Assembly: GCA_964423575.1 (NCBI GenBank)
Contig: CAYRFF010000037.1
Span: 1 to 31,860 of the forward strand
DNA: 31,860 nucleotides
DNA from: CAYRFF01 sp964423575
Lineage (GTDB): Bacteria; Bacteroidota; Bacteroidia; Chitinophagales; Saprospiraceae
Direction of reading: 5' to 3'
Shown: piece by piece, positions 1 through 8,025 of the stretch
How the letters are laid out: each line of letters opens with the position of its first letter
How positions within the stretch are numbered: the first letter of the stretch is position 1
Notes under the pieces: generated by a model
Told to the model about the DNA's origin: nothing
Database searches by the model: none
What the model saw: the letters and a program-made list of their open reading frames with translations, nothing else
Made by a program: the position numbers and the translations under genes

Positions 1-1544
1 CAATTCTCATCTACGAATACGTCTATTTCAGAGTCCGGACAGGCAATAGCCGGACTTTCATCATCTTCAATTATGACAGAAGCAAGGAAATGCTGTATTA
101 ACTCCTCTGAATACCACCAGCTGTTGATAGTACAGTCATTTCCATATCCTATGACACGATCGCGAACGTAGTTCGTCCAGTTGTGACAAGGCATTTCACA
201 ACCGGATAAATTAACCTTTGGGATTCCGGTTCCCGATTCTACCCGAATATCGGAGTCATCATAGTATAATAAAGGAGTATTTCCTGCCGGTCTTATCCGC
301 TTTACAACAAAGCCTCTACCCATATATTCAATATCAAAAACGGGGAAGTGAACAGGAGTACTTTTGTAGCTAATATAAATATTAATGTCTTTTTTAGCTG
401 CTGATTTACCATTGCCGTCTTTTCCATCCCAGGGAATGCAAATCGGCTTATTTACTTCTTCCTTTTTTAAATCATAGGAAAGCAAAACGTCAGCAGTGTT
501 TGGCGTGTAAATACCATCGTTTCCATGAAAATCAAGTAGAATTTCTATAAGGCCGGGCTTTGTTCCTTGAAAATTAATACAAAGATCATTGTCGCAATAG
601 CCTATAATATTGAATAAGTCAGCAATAGCCGGTTCTGCTGTAGCATACACATCTACCGGATCATTCAAGAAGATTGGGAACATAGGGGTTGTCAGGTTTT
701 CGTCCCATGCCGATTTTCTGTCGTATTGTACGTCTCCTGTATTGCGTGTTCCAAAATCGTTAAAAGCAATTGAGAAGGCATTTCCTTTCATCTCAGAATC
801 CATGAAGTCAATTGTACTGATAAAAGCAGAATTTGAGTATGTTGAATCAACTGCGCAGACATAAAATTTTCCATTAAAAGGTCTGGTCATCGGGCCAAAA
901 TGACCTGTTGAGTATAAAGACCAATTGTATGACCATATTCTACCTTTTTTTACCAGAATATTGTCAGGGTCAATGCAATTGCCAACTGTTATGTCCCACA
1001 GATCGATTAAGAGAGGGTCTGTTACTCCGGCAGCTTTAATAAATTGAATAGTATAATCGCCCTTTCCGGTCCATCCTGCTTTAACTAAGTCTTCGCTCTT
1101 GATGATGAAGGGATCATAGCCATCTTGCATTTGGTTGATGTTTGGCCCATTATATGCTTGTTGCCATTCTTGGATATTTGCCGTACTGGGATTTATTAAC
1201 TCGGGGCCATAAACTATATTTCCCGCCGGATCTTTAATGACAAATCGATAATTTATAAGGGTCGGATTGCTTACTGACTCATTATCATGTCCTGTTGAAA
1301 ACCCGAGATAGATGCATTCTGTGTTTGGGTCTGTAATGTGAATATACAATTGTGAGTATGGGTCATCATTACCCTGATGTGCAAAATCACCAAACTTAGG
1401 GTGACCGATATTTAATGCGGCGAGATCGGAAGTTTCGACTCCGGTTATAATCACGGATTGTTTAGGGGCAAGTTCATGTATTCCTTCAGCTTTTATGAGG
1501 CTTGCAAATAATACTAGAGATAAAATAAAATTTAATCTGTTCAT
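1..1544 (-). CDS. Large secreted protein with HYR-type repeat, 3' end outside window
   Basis: An open frame runs from an ATG at 1544 to the window edge with no stop, giving 514 codons. It begins with a signal peptide (MNRLNFILSLVLFASLIKAEG). The next 470 residues contain no enzyme motif I recognise; they look like the beta-rich N-terminal region of large Bacteroidota cell-surface proteins (for example IPWDGKDGNG near residues 367-376). The last visible residues (ESPAIACPDSEIDVFVDEN) match the start of an HYR module and closely resemble the CPDSEMDIYV modules of the giant gene at 22995. The protein is therefore probably a second multi-HYR surface protein. A type IX secretion sorting domain would be expected at the unseen C terminus. 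Function in adhesion is inference. Confidence 0.8.
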   Translation of the reverse strand, partial: MNRLNFILSLVLFASLIKAEGIHELAPKQSVIITGVETSDLAALNIGHPKFGDFAHQGNDDPYSQLYIHITDPNTECIYLGFSTGHDNESVSNPTLINYRFVIKDPAGNIVYGPELINPSTANIQEWQQAYNGPNINQMQDGYDPFIIKSEDLVKAGWTGKGDYTIQFIKAAGVTDPLLIDLWDITVGNCIDPDNILVKKGRIWSYNWSLYSTGHFGPMTRPFNGKFYVCAVDSTYSNSAFISTIDFMDSEMKGNAFSIAFNDFGTRNTGDVQYDRKSAWDENLTTPMFPIFLNDPVDVYATAEPAIADLFNIIGYCDNDLCINFQGTKPGLIEILLDFHGNDGIYTPNTADVLLSYDLKKEEVNKPICIPWDGKDGNGKSAAKKDINIYISYKSTPVHFPVFDIEYMGRGFVVKRIRPAGNTPLLYYDDSDIRVESGTGIPKVNLSGCEMPCHNWTNYVRDRVIGYGNDCTINSWWYSEELIQHFLASVIIEDDESPAIACPDSEIDVFVDEN

Positions 1545-1771
1545 AGAATTAATCAGTCTTCTTAAAAGATGCTTCTCCTAATATAACGCATTTATTGAAA
1601 GAATGTACTGAGGAACAGATATTACGGCTGTTTTATGCCTAAAGTATGATTGCAGGGTTCTTGATTGGTTCCGTTTAGTGGCGTTTTAAGTTTTCTACCT
1701 ATCCAATCTTTTATTTTTCTTATTGACAGTGTTTCCGGGGCAGAAGTTGAATGAAGTATTTTACGGAAATA

Positions 1772-2353
1772 CTATTTCTTTTTCTCTTCGTGTTTACGCC
1801 ATACTTCCATTATTTGCGCAAGGAACATAGCGTGATTTAACTTAAAGTCGGAATCCCAGATTTCTTTAGTTTCGGAATTGCTGCTTAAGCTTGAAGACAT
1901 AGTAATGTAATATATATTGTCGTCTGTAGCTACGCGTAACTCACCACCTTCATAGTCCGTCCAGCTCGCTTTTTTAGCGATATCATCAACCTGAAGAATT
2001 TTATAGTCCTTGTATAGTTTTTTATTCTGATTTTCCCAAGCCTTATCTATGCTAGCTTGACTCATCTGCGAGCTGCTTTCAAAATGGAAGTTCACCCGGT
2101 AACGTTCTATTTCGTCTCCTCCGCGTGATAATTCCCAGGAACGGGAAATGACTCCGGTCTTACTATCCTTAGTCAAATCGACCGGAATAAAGCTCTCAAT
2201 TCTGAATATACGTCTTGCAATATCCTCCGTAAAATAATCTTCGGCCGGTATCTGTGGTGACTGATTGGTTTTCTCGGCACTGGAAGCACAAGATGTAATC
2301 ATGGCTAGTCCAAACAGCAATAAAATGTTTCCCGCAAGTGTTAAAAGCTTCAT
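1772..2353 (-). CDS. Putative lipoprotein of unknown function
   Basis: A 193-residue protein with a lipoprotein signal: hydrophobic residues 6-18, then ITSC with the lipidated cysteine at position 22. The mature part is polar and mixed alpha/beta in appearance, with no motif I recognise. It ends in a lysine- and glutamate-rich tail. It should be anchored in the inner or outer membrane facing the periplasm. It is transcribed alone, with 182 bp to the divergent DUF2249 gene. A small hairpin (AGTATTT/AAATACT, 1755-1773) overlaps its stop codon but lacks a T-tract. Coding status is likely from the clean signal sequence; function is unknown. Confidence 0.75.
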   Translation of the reverse strand: MKLLTLAGNILLLFGLAMITSCASSAEKTNQSPQIPAEDYFTEDIARRIFRIESFIPVDLTKDSKTGVISRSWELSRGGDEIERYRVNFHFESSSQMSQASIDKAWENQNKKLYKDYKILQVDDIAKKASWTDYEGGELRVATDDNIYYITMSSSLSSNSETKEIWDSDFKLNHAMFLAQIMEVWRKHEEKKK

Positions 2354-2476
2354 AGTATTAGGTTTATTAAGCTAAAATATCCACGAAGTATCCGGCTTAC
2401 ACAAAGTAAAAGATATTTTATCGTAGTGGGTGAATCCTGAAGACTTTATGACAGTATCCTCACAATTTAAATAATA

Positions 2477-2490
2477 GCCTTACGGCAAAA
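2477..2490 (+). repeat. Copy 1 of the 13-mer GCCTTACGGCAAA
   Basis: Intergenic copy reading GCCTTACGGCAAAA, between the lipoprotein gene and the DUF2249 gene. The same 13 bases recur at 4363-4375, 5314-5326 (other strand) and 21667-21679. See the finding on this motif. Confidence 0.6.
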
Positions 2491-2535
2491 AAGAGTATTT
2501 TGTCCACTATTAATATATAGCCAAACACTCTCATT

Positions 2536-2778
2536 ATGATTAAAGCAGAAAGACTGGACGCAACTCAGATCCCCGGACGTATCCGTCATACGACGATATT
2601 CGAGCACTTTGAGGCACTCGAAGCCGGAGAAGGTTTTATTCTTGAAAACGATCATGACCCGATGCCCTTATACTATCAGTTGCTACAACTTTACGGAAAT
2701 GTATTCAACTGGGAGTACATAGAAAAGGGACCGGATTGGTTTCAAATCCGTATCTCCAAACACGACGCGATAATTTAA
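2536..2778 (+). CDS. DUF2249 domain protein
   Basis: An 80-residue protein that consists of a single DUF2249 domain. Recognisable family features are the start LDATQIPGRIRHTTIFEHFE, the central ENDHDPMPLYYQL and the C-terminal WEYIEKGPDWFQIRI. The fold is a small TusA-like alpha/beta domain. DUF2249 proteins are often found near nitrogen-oxide or redox functions, but their biochemical role is not established. No such partner is adjacent here; the neighbours are a lipoprotein (divergent) and a DUF4920 protein (convergent, 13 bp away). The ATG at 2536 gives a full-length domain, so the start is well supported. Confidence 0.85.
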   Translation: MIKAERLDATQIPGRIRHTTIFEHFEALEAGEGFILENDHDPMPLYYQLLQLYGNVFNWEYIEKGPDWFQIRISKHDAII

Positions 2779-2791
2779 TGCCTTAGCGGAA

Positions 2792-3295
2792 TTATTCTAT
2801 TACTCGTATACCCTCTGCCAGAAATCGGATTTCGACTTCAGGTTCTGTAATTTCTGCTATTTCTTCCGGAGATTTTCCACCGTCTTCAAGGTAGTGTTTT
2901 TGCTCTTCGACTGAAACAACTTTGTACTCAGCTTTTCCATTGAGCAGGACTGTTTTCCCTTCCAATGCTGTCGGAACAAAGAAGCCATAGTCCTTCATGC
3001 GCACAAAGAATTTCTCCTGATTTTCTGTTTCAATACGCATCCAGCAACCTTTCTTCTTGCAGACCTCAGTAACAGTTCCGGCTACAACGACACTTTCAAT
3101 AGAGTCAACTTCTGCGAGTTGCGTGGATAGTTCACTTATAGTGAGATAACCTTTTTCTACTTCTGCACTCACACCGGCGCCATAGCTATCGCCTATCAAT
3201 GCGTCACCTGCGGGAGGAGAGACCTCATTGTCTTGTGCATGAGTATATAGCGATGCTGAAAAGATAAGAGCAAGAATTAATATTAAATTTTTCAT
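2792..3295 (-). CDS. Secreted DUF4920 protein
   Basis: A 167-residue secreted protein. The chosen start (ATG at 3295) gives a normal signal peptide, MKNLILILALIFSASLYTHA, with cleavage before Q. The frame extends to an ATG at 3325, which would add ten polar residues ahead of the signal and is less likely. The body has the DUF4920 pattern: VAGTVTEVCKKKGCWM, a FFVRMKDYGFFVP segment and a GKAEYKVVS strand, consistent with a small OB-like beta barrel. The CKKKGC cysteine pair is typical of the family and could bind metal or form a disulfide; this is inference. Periplasmic location is expected. It lies downstream of doxX but is separated from it by a terminator. Confidence 0.85.
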   Translation of the reverse strand: MKNLILILALIFSASLYTHAQDNEVSPPAGDALIGDSYGAGVSAEVEKGYLTISELSTQLAEVDSIESVVVAGTVTEVCKKKGCWMRIETENQEKFFVRMKDYGFFVPTALEGKTVLLNGKAEYKVVSVEEQKHYLEDGGKSPEEIAEITEPEVEIRFLAEGIRVIE

Positions 3296-3392
3296 ATTTG
3301 ATTGATTCATGTAAATAAATTTCAATATTTCTATCGGGGATTAAAGATAAGCCGATTTTATTATTCTGGGATGTTTTGTGCTCGGAATAGGC

Positions 3393-3435
3393 GAAAATAA
3401 AAAATGAGAAAGCTGAATATCAACCTTCTCATTTT
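3393..3435 (-). terminator. Intrinsic terminator after doxX-family gene
   Basis: Inverted repeat AAAATGAGAA (3401-3410) and TTCTCATTTT (3426-3435), a 10-bp stem with a 15-nt loop. Read on the minus strand, the stem ends in TTTT and continues into TTATTTT, giving a T-rich tract. It sits 47 bp past the stop of the DoxX gene, where a terminator for that gene is expected. Confidence 0.75.
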
Positions 3436-3481
3436 CCTTAGAATATTTCAGAATTTAGAACCTTTTAATTATAGTAAAGGT

Positions 3482-3895
3482 TTATTTCTTTCCAAATAGA
3501 ACATAGTCCAGAGAATATTTACCCGGCCCTGTGAGTAATAGTGCGATGAATGCACTCAAGTACAACATCGGCATTTCCCATCCTGAGAAAGCATCACCGT
3601 TTATAAATCTATGAAAATAGACAACGACTGCAAAGTTAAAGACTAGGAAGATAGCAGCGAAGCGCGAGAACAGACCCAAAATCAATAATAATGCACAGAT
3701 TCCCTCCGCAAATCCGGATAGTATTAAGGAAGTCGTAGCTCCGATACCGATGGGATCAAAGAATTGCATGTCTCCAAAGATGTTGGCCAGTTTACCGGCG
3801 CCATGCCCATAAAATAAAAGCAATCCAAAAATTACGCGTAGGATTAACAAGGCTAAATCCTTACCGTTTTTCCATTCTTTTGTTAAAAAATCCAT
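3482..3895 (-). CDS. DoxX family membrane protein
   Basis: A 137-residue integral membrane protein with four hydrophobic helices (about residues 15-32, 53-77, 81-95 and 107-123). The pattern of the DoxX family is visible: LILRVIFGLLLFYGHGAGKL in helix 1, the FAEGICALLLILGLFSRFAA segment, and a C-terminal TGPGKYSLDYVLF. DoxX proteins are associated with respiratory chains or thiol-stress responses, but many members have no defined role. It is probably a single-gene transcript, closed by the terminator at 3393-3435 and divergent from queA across 207 bp. Confidence 0.85.
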   Translation of the reverse strand: MDFLTKEWKNGKDLALLILRVIFGLLLFYGHGAGKLANIFGDMQFFDPIGIGATTSLILSGFAEGICALLLILGLFSRFAAIFLVFNFAVVVYFHRFINGDAFSGWEMPMLYLSAFIALLLTGPGKYSLDYVLFGKK

Positions 3896-4020
3896 AGTTC
3901 CTACTTTAAAAATTGTGAAATAATGAAATTGAGATGATAATTAGGCTTATCTATCTATTAATAGCGATTAGTTTTATTAGTTGTAAATATACACTTTGCG
4001 TACAATTTTTGTGTAAACAA

Positions 4021-4036
4021 TTTCTTAATTAAGAAA
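4021..4036. promoter_or_regulatory. Perfect 16-bp palindrome between doxX and queA
   Basis: TTTCTTAATTAAGAAA is a perfect palindrome in the divergent intergenic region, 67 bp before queA and 126 bp before the DoxX gene. It could be an operator for a dimeric regulator. It is AT-rich, so chance is possible. Confidence 0.3.
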
Positions 4037-4102
4037 ATTATATAGCTGAGTTCTCTTACTATAAAATTCCTAATTCTCGGAAAACTTTATAAGCTTTGCA
4101 AT

Positions 4103-5323
4103 ATGCATCCTAAAGACATTTCTATTCTTGATTATACATATAAATTGCCGGCTGAGAAGATTGCTTTCCATCCGACTCATCCCAGAGATAGTTCTCGATT
4201 GTTGATTTACGAGCATGGAGAAATTGGGCAGGATAAGTACCGGCAACTGCCTGATTATCTTCCGGCTGATTCATGTCTGGTCTTTAATGATACCCGAGTA
4301 GTTAATTCGCGAATCCTCTTCCCCAAGAAAACAGGAGCTGTTATAGAGATTTTTTGCCTTGAGCCTTACGGCAAATTTGTGGATTATGATCAGTTTTTTG
4401 CGCAAGCTGAAAGTGCAAGCTGGAAATGCATGATAGGAAAAGCAAGTAAATGGAAGGAGAAATATCTCAGTAAAGATCTGATTATAGATGGGAAAGCCGT
4501 TGAGTTAAGAGCAGAACTTATAGAGAGACTTCCCGATGCTTATATAGTGAACTTAAGCTGGAATCCGTCTGATATTACGCATGGAGATATTCTGGATGTG
4601 GCGGGAATCACGCCTTTGCCGCCCTATATAAAGCGTGCAGTAGACAAACAGGACGAAAGCGATTATCAGACAATTTATTCAGCACATGAGGGTTCCGTTG
4701 CCGCACCCACGGCAGGACTGCACTTTACCGATGAAATTATGGAAAAGGTACATGAAAAGGGGATAGACAGTCTATTTACTACGCTGCATGTAGGAGCCGG
4801 AACCTTTAAGCCGGTGAAGGCAGAGACAATGGAAGGCCATATTATGCATGATGAATGGATGGTTATTAACAAGGACTTCCTCCATGAATTGAAATTACAT
4901 ATCGGCAAGAAAGTAATCACTGTAGGAACAACGGCTACGCGTACATTGGAAAGTATTTACTGGATGGGCAATAAAGTTCTGAAGAATCCGGAAATCAGTG
5001 CTGAGAAGCTGAAAGTCAGCCAATGGGAAGTGTATGAAGCCATGGAGCAAGCAGAACCGCAAGATGCTATTGAAGCGTTGGCCGGCTGGATGCAAAGGCA
5101 GGATATGGAGCAGTTGATGATCGAAACAGGAATTATTATAGCTCCGTCTTATAAGTTTAAAATTATTTCCGGCCTTATTACCAATTTTCACTTGCCCGAA
5201 TCCACACTTTTACTTTTAGTCGCAGCTCTGATAGGAGAGGACTGGCGGAAAATATATGATTATGCCTTAAATAATGATTTCCGTTTTCTAAGTTATGGAG
5301 ATGGATCGCTTCTTTTGCCGTAA
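4103..5323 (+). CDS. queA: S-adenosylmethionine:tRNA ribosyltransferase-isomerase
   Basis: QueA transfers and isomerises the ribosyl group of S-adenosylmethionine onto preQ1 at the tRNA wobble position, giving epoxyqueuosine. The 406-residue product shows the family motifs in order: FNDTRVVNSR (about 61-70), EGSVAAPTAGLHFT (about 196-209), TLHVGAGTFKPV (about 228-239) and LITNFHLPESTLLLLVAAL near the C terminus. It is longer than the roughly 350-residue enterobacterial enzyme, as often seen in Bacteroidota. The cytoplasmic enzyme is encoded alone here; no other queuosine gene is adjacent. The gene converges on rodA with four bases between the stops. Its stop codon lies inside a copy of the 13-mer repeat (5314-5326), and another copy lies in its coding region (4363-4375). 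Confidence 0.95.
   Translation: MHPKDISILDYTYKLPAEKIAFHPTHPRDSSRLLIYEHGEIGQDKYRQLPDYLPADSCLVFNDTRVVNSRILFPKKTGAVIEIFCLEPYGKFVDYDQFFAQAESASWKCMIGKASKWKEKYLSKDLIIDGKAVELRAELIERLPDAYIVNLSWNPSDITHGDILDVAGITPLPPYIKRAVDKQDESDYQTIYSAHEGSVAAPTAGLHFTDEIMEKVHEKGIDSLFTTLHVGAGTFKPVKAETMEGHIMHDEWMVINKDFLHELKLHIGKKVITVGTTATRTLESIYWMGNKVLKNPEISAEKLKVSQWEVYEAMEQAEPQDAIEALAGWMQRQDMEQLMIETGIIIAPSYKFKIISGLITNFHLPESTLLLLVAALIGEDWRKIYDYALNNDFRFLSYGDGSLLLP
4363..4375 (+). repeat. Copy 2 of the 13-mer GCCTTACGGCAAA
   Basis: Copy inside queA, where it encodes part of EPYGK. Immediately upstream TTTGCC (4353-4358) can pair with GGCAAA (4370-4375). Confidence 0.6.
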
Positions 5324-5326
5324 GGC
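5314..5326 (-). repeat. Copy 3 of the 13-mer GCCTTACGGCAAA
   Basis: Minus-strand copy at the very end of queA; the queA stop codon (5321-5323) is inside it, and the rodA stop is two bases beyond it. Confidence 0.6.
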
Positions 5327-5327
5327 T

Positions 5328-6731
5328 TTAAATCCTGTTCCTTGCTCTACCAAAATTAAGTATAACTGCTAGCATTATTGTGAATAATAGGAGAGAAGAA
5401 CCTCCATAACTCACAAATGGTAGAGGAATTCCGATGACGGGCATCAGCCCCATAGTCATTCCTATATTGGTGAAAAAGTGGACAAAGAGGATTCCTGTTA
5501 TCCCGTAGGCGTAGATGCGTTCAAAGCCAGTTTTCATACGTTCCGCGACCCATAAGATACGCCACATCAATGCGATATATAGAACGACAATGATAACAAC
5601 TCCTATAAATCCTTGCTCTTCTCCTATGGTACAAAAGATAAAATCCGTTGTCTGTTCCGGCACATAGCTCAATCTCGTCATCGTCCCGTTGAGATAACCT
5701 TTGCCGGCAAGACCACCGGAACTGATAGCCATCTTTGATTGTAGCAGATTATACAAAGAGCCCAGAGGGTCGCACATTTCAGGTCTCAACCATACGTTAA
5801 TTCTGTCTTGCTGATGTGGTTTTAGGTAGTTGTCAAAGAGAAATCTGGAGCCATAGCTGAACAGACTGAAAAACATCAATAGAGGAATGGTCGTATAGAC
5901 AATTTGCGGAAGCCTGTCCCTGATAAGTCGCCCTGATAAAACCAGAATGACAGTTGTGCTTATTCCCAGACTTACTAATGTGTAGTTCTGCAACAAAAAC
6001 ACTATGGAGACAAAGGATACTATAATGCTTCCTATCACCCAACTTGAATTGTTTTTCCCATAATACAACAGAATCGCCGTAGCCATTAACATCAGGCCTA
6101 GAATTATAGTTGAAACGCTGTATTGTAGTGATAAGATAAATAGCGCAATAAGCATAAACAGCAGAAAATACCACAGTGCGTTCAGGCCTTCCCTGAAAAG
6201 AACTACCAGGAATGATAGAAAAACCAATGCGGAACCGGCATCCGGTTGCAGTAGAATAATAAGAACAGGAAGCGCAATAATACCGAGAGCTATACTTCTA
6301 TCCCTCCAATTATTGCTGATGTTTGTTTTATAATTGGACAGATAGGCTGCAAGACATAGTGCTGTAGTAAACTTTGCAAATTCAGATGGTTGAAATGAAA
6401 CTCCCCCGATATTAAACCAGGAAAGAGAACCTTTGACTTCAGTACCCAGAAACAGGACCAGTACCAGTAAAGCCAGACTTGACAGATAAAGCGGTATCGC
6501 AAAGGATTCCCAGAACCGGTAATCCAGTAATTGCAGAACCAGTAAGACACCTATCGATAAAAGAATCCACATAAACTGCTTCCCAGACGGCGTCGACAGG
6601 TCAAAGAGATAAAATTCTCCCTTGGACTGACCGGCCGAATAAATCATAAGCCAGCCCGTAATCACCAGTGCAAGATAAATTCCACTGATAACCCAATCTA
6701 TGTTCTGACTCCGATTCCTTTGTCTAGCCAC
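5328..6731 (-). CDS. rodA: Rod shape-determining protein RodA (SEDS glycosyltransferase)
   Basis: RodA polymerises lipid II into glycan strands during cell elongation, working with a class B penicillin-binding protein. The 467-residue protein is almost entirely transmembrane (about 10-12 helices). It carries the SEDS signature: WLRPEMCDPLGSLYNLLQS followed by AISSGGLAGKGYLNGTMTRLSYVPEQTTDFIF and EEQGFIG, then PVIGIPLPFVSYGGSSLL at the C terminus. The conserved Asp of the DPLG motif is present. The spacing of LSYVPEQTTDFIF favours RodA over FtsW. The insertion between helices in the middle is longer than in E. coli RodA (about 370 residues). A SPOR-domain gene lies 14 bp upstream in the same direction, so the two are probably co-transcribed. 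Confidence 0.92.
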   Translation of the reverse strand: MARQRNRSQNIDWVISGIYLALVITGWLMIYSAGQSKGEFYLFDLSTPSGKQFMWILLSIGVLLVLQLLDYRFWESFAIPLYLSSLALLVLVLFLGTEVKGSLSWFNIGGVSFQPSEFAKFTTALCLAAYLSNYKTNISNNWRDRSIALGIIALPVLIILLQPDAGSALVFLSFLVVLFREGLNALWYFLLFMLIALFILSLQYSVSTIILGLMLMATAILLYYGKNNSSWVIGSIIVSFVSIVFLLQNYTLVSLGISTTVILVLSGRLIRDRLPQIVYTTIPLLMFFSLFSYGSRFLFDNYLKPHQQDRINVWLRPEMCDPLGSLYNLLQSKMAISSGGLAGKGYLNGTMTRLSYVPEQTTDFIFCTIGEEQGFIGVVIIVVLYIALMWRILWVAERMKTGFERIYAYGITGILFVHFFTNIGMTMGLMPVIGIPLPFVSYGGSSLLLFTIMLAVILNFGRARNRI

Positions 6732-6745
6732 CTCTATTCTACCCT

Positions 6746-7189
6746 CTATTTAAGAAAGTCTTCCTTCTTGATTTTGTCCTGGATTTCAATAGCTCCGGAA
6801 AAATGTTTTTTGTATTCCCCCAGTGCTTGTTTAGCCTCCAGTCTGGAAGTATAAGCACCTACTCGCAGGCGATAATAGGGAGTGTTATAATCCCAGGTGT
6901 GGGGAACTCCGGTATAATTTCTCTTAAATCTCTCAAGATCTCTGTCCATCTGCCTTCTATCCGTTGTAGAAGAAAGGAGAATACGCCATCCGATGATTTG
7001 CTCATTATTGGAATAATAGGACAGATATTGTCTTTTCAGTGATTGAATAACCAGGTTTTCATCGTATTCAACATATTTCTGTCCCATGGACTGTGCATGA
7101 AGTCCTGTAAAAGTACAGGTAAATACCAGTGCTAGAACTACAATTAAGGACCACCTTCTATCTCTTTTCTCTCTCATTATTAAACCCAT
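6746..7189 (-). CDS. Secreted SPOR-domain protein
   Basis: A 147-residue protein with an N-terminal signal (basic MREKRDRRW, hydrophobic SLIVVLALVFTCTF, then GLHAQ). The C-terminal 75 residues form a SPOR-like domain: GWRILLSSTTDRRQMDRDL, then the typical YRLRVGAYTSRLEAKQALGEYKK. SPOR domains bind septal or denuded peptidoglycan. The gene immediately precedes rodA, so a role in coordinating wall synthesis is a reasonable inference. Two ATGs are possible (7189 and 7177); the second puts the basic residues right at the N terminus. A TACCTTTG -7 box lies at 7217-7224. Confidence 0.85.
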   Translation of the reverse strand: MGLIMREKRDRRWSLIVVLALVFTCTFTGLHAQSMGQKYVEYDENLVIQSLKRQYLSYYSNNEQIIGWRILLSSTTDRRQMDRDLERFKRNYTGVPHTWDYNTPYYRLRVGAYTSRLEAKQALGEYKKHFSGAIEIQDKIKKEDFLK

Positions 7190-7216
7190 TTCGTAAGGGA
7201 ACGCTGTAAATCACTA

Positions 7217-7224
7217 CAAAGGTA
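7217..7224 (-). promoter_or_regulatory. -7 box TACCTTTG upstream of the SPOR-rodA pair
   Basis: Exact match to the Bacteroidota -7 consensus TAnnTTTG, 28 bp before the ATG at 7189. No clear -33 TTG lies at the ideal distance, so the call is moderate. Confidence 0.4.
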
Positions 7225-7240
7225 TGCTTTTCTCAACTTT

Positions 7241-7265
7241 CATTTGCTTTAAGCTTACGCAAATG
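7241..7265. repeat. Inverted repeat upstream of the SPOR gene
   Basis: CATTTGC (7241-7247) and GCAAATG (7259-7265) form a 7-bp stem around an 11-nt spacer. It lies between the stop of the split gene (7291) and the SPOR promoter. There is no T-tract on either strand, so it is not a typical terminator. A 19-nt part (7247-7265) matches 22371-22389 at 17 of 19 positions. Confidence 0.4.
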
Positions 7266-7290
7266 TCAAAAAGGGCCTATAGTAATATGG

Positions 7291-8025
7291 CTATTTAGCT
7301 TTAAAAACGTACAACTGCTCTTCATACATGTCAGGAGCTCCCAAAAGAATAAAGTCTCCATTCCCGATAGGGTACAGCCTCCACATACCAAATACTCTTG
7401 CTTTTGCAAAGCCTGCAACCTCAGTAAACTCTACAGTATATTCTCCAACATTCTTTCCGGTTTTTTTGTCAATTTTCCTGACAACCAAGTCGGAAACATA
7501 TTCATGTCCACTGGTATAACATCTTCGTTCTCTAATGTTTTTCTTAGGGTCAGACTCTAAGTTCCCTTGATGATCGCCATAAACCAGATAGGAATAATCT
7601 TCTGTCGAAGCGTAAAAATAACCGATTACTTGGTTGATTTCAGGGTGCATTTGGTATTTATGAAATTTGTCTGACCAGGTAGCCTCTCCCTGACTATTAA
7701 CATGCATTGTGATAATATTGCCTGTCGCAAATTTATGATTACTCTGACCTTCAAAAGATATACTACTCCCTGAATCTGTATGGGAAGGCATGGATTCTTT
7801 TGCAAGCCATAAAGCCTCTGAAAATATGGTAAAAGAGTTGTCATCGTTAAAGTCAACATCTGTTATGAAGAGGTTGACCATCTTTAACTTGTTGATTTTA
7901 CCCCTTCTCTTTAAAGACTTAATAGTTCTTGCTTTAAAATATTTCGCTTTTGTTTCGTCAGAAAACCTATATGTAATAAACTCACCTGTATTGAGGTCAT
8001 CATTTATTTGTGTGAGGAAAAACCC
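7291..8025 (-). CDS. C-terminal part of a frameshifted secreted protein
   Basis: This frame encodes the continuation of the protein at 8004-9002. From 8025 it reads GGFFLTQINDDLNTGEFITY without a stop to 7291, about 244 residues. The first ATG in the frame is only at 7881, well inside continuous protein-like sequence, so it is unlikely to be an independent gene. The C terminus has repeated aromatic and beta-strand patterns (VIGYFYASTEDYSYLVYGDHQG; ARVFGMWRLYPIGNGDFILLG) that suggest beta-propeller-like blades. I do not recognise the family. The two halves join naturally at RISAEG/FFLTQ if one base is added within the GGGTTTTT run at 8018-8025. Confidence 0.6.
   Translation of the reverse strand, partial: GFFLTQINDDLNTGEFITYRFSDETKAKYFKARTIKSLKRRGKINKLKMVNLFITDVDFNDDNSFTIFSEALWLAKESMPSHTDSGSSISFEGQSNHKFATGNIITMHVNSQGEATWSDKFHKYQMHPEINQVIGYFYASTEDYSYLVYGDHQGNLESDPKKNIRERRCYTSGHEYVSDLVVRKIDKKTGKNVGEYTVEFTEVAGFAKARVFGMWRLYPIGNGDFILLGAPDMYEEQLYVFKAK

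Noticed and set aside
610..864. 84-codon plus-strand frame
   Set aside because: It is antisense to the signal-peptide-bearing secreted-protein gene, whose frame is open over the whole of 1-1544.
1755..1773. Hairpin AGTATTT/AAATACT at the lipoprotein stop codon
   Set aside because: It lacks a T-tract on the minus strand, so terminator function is not supported.
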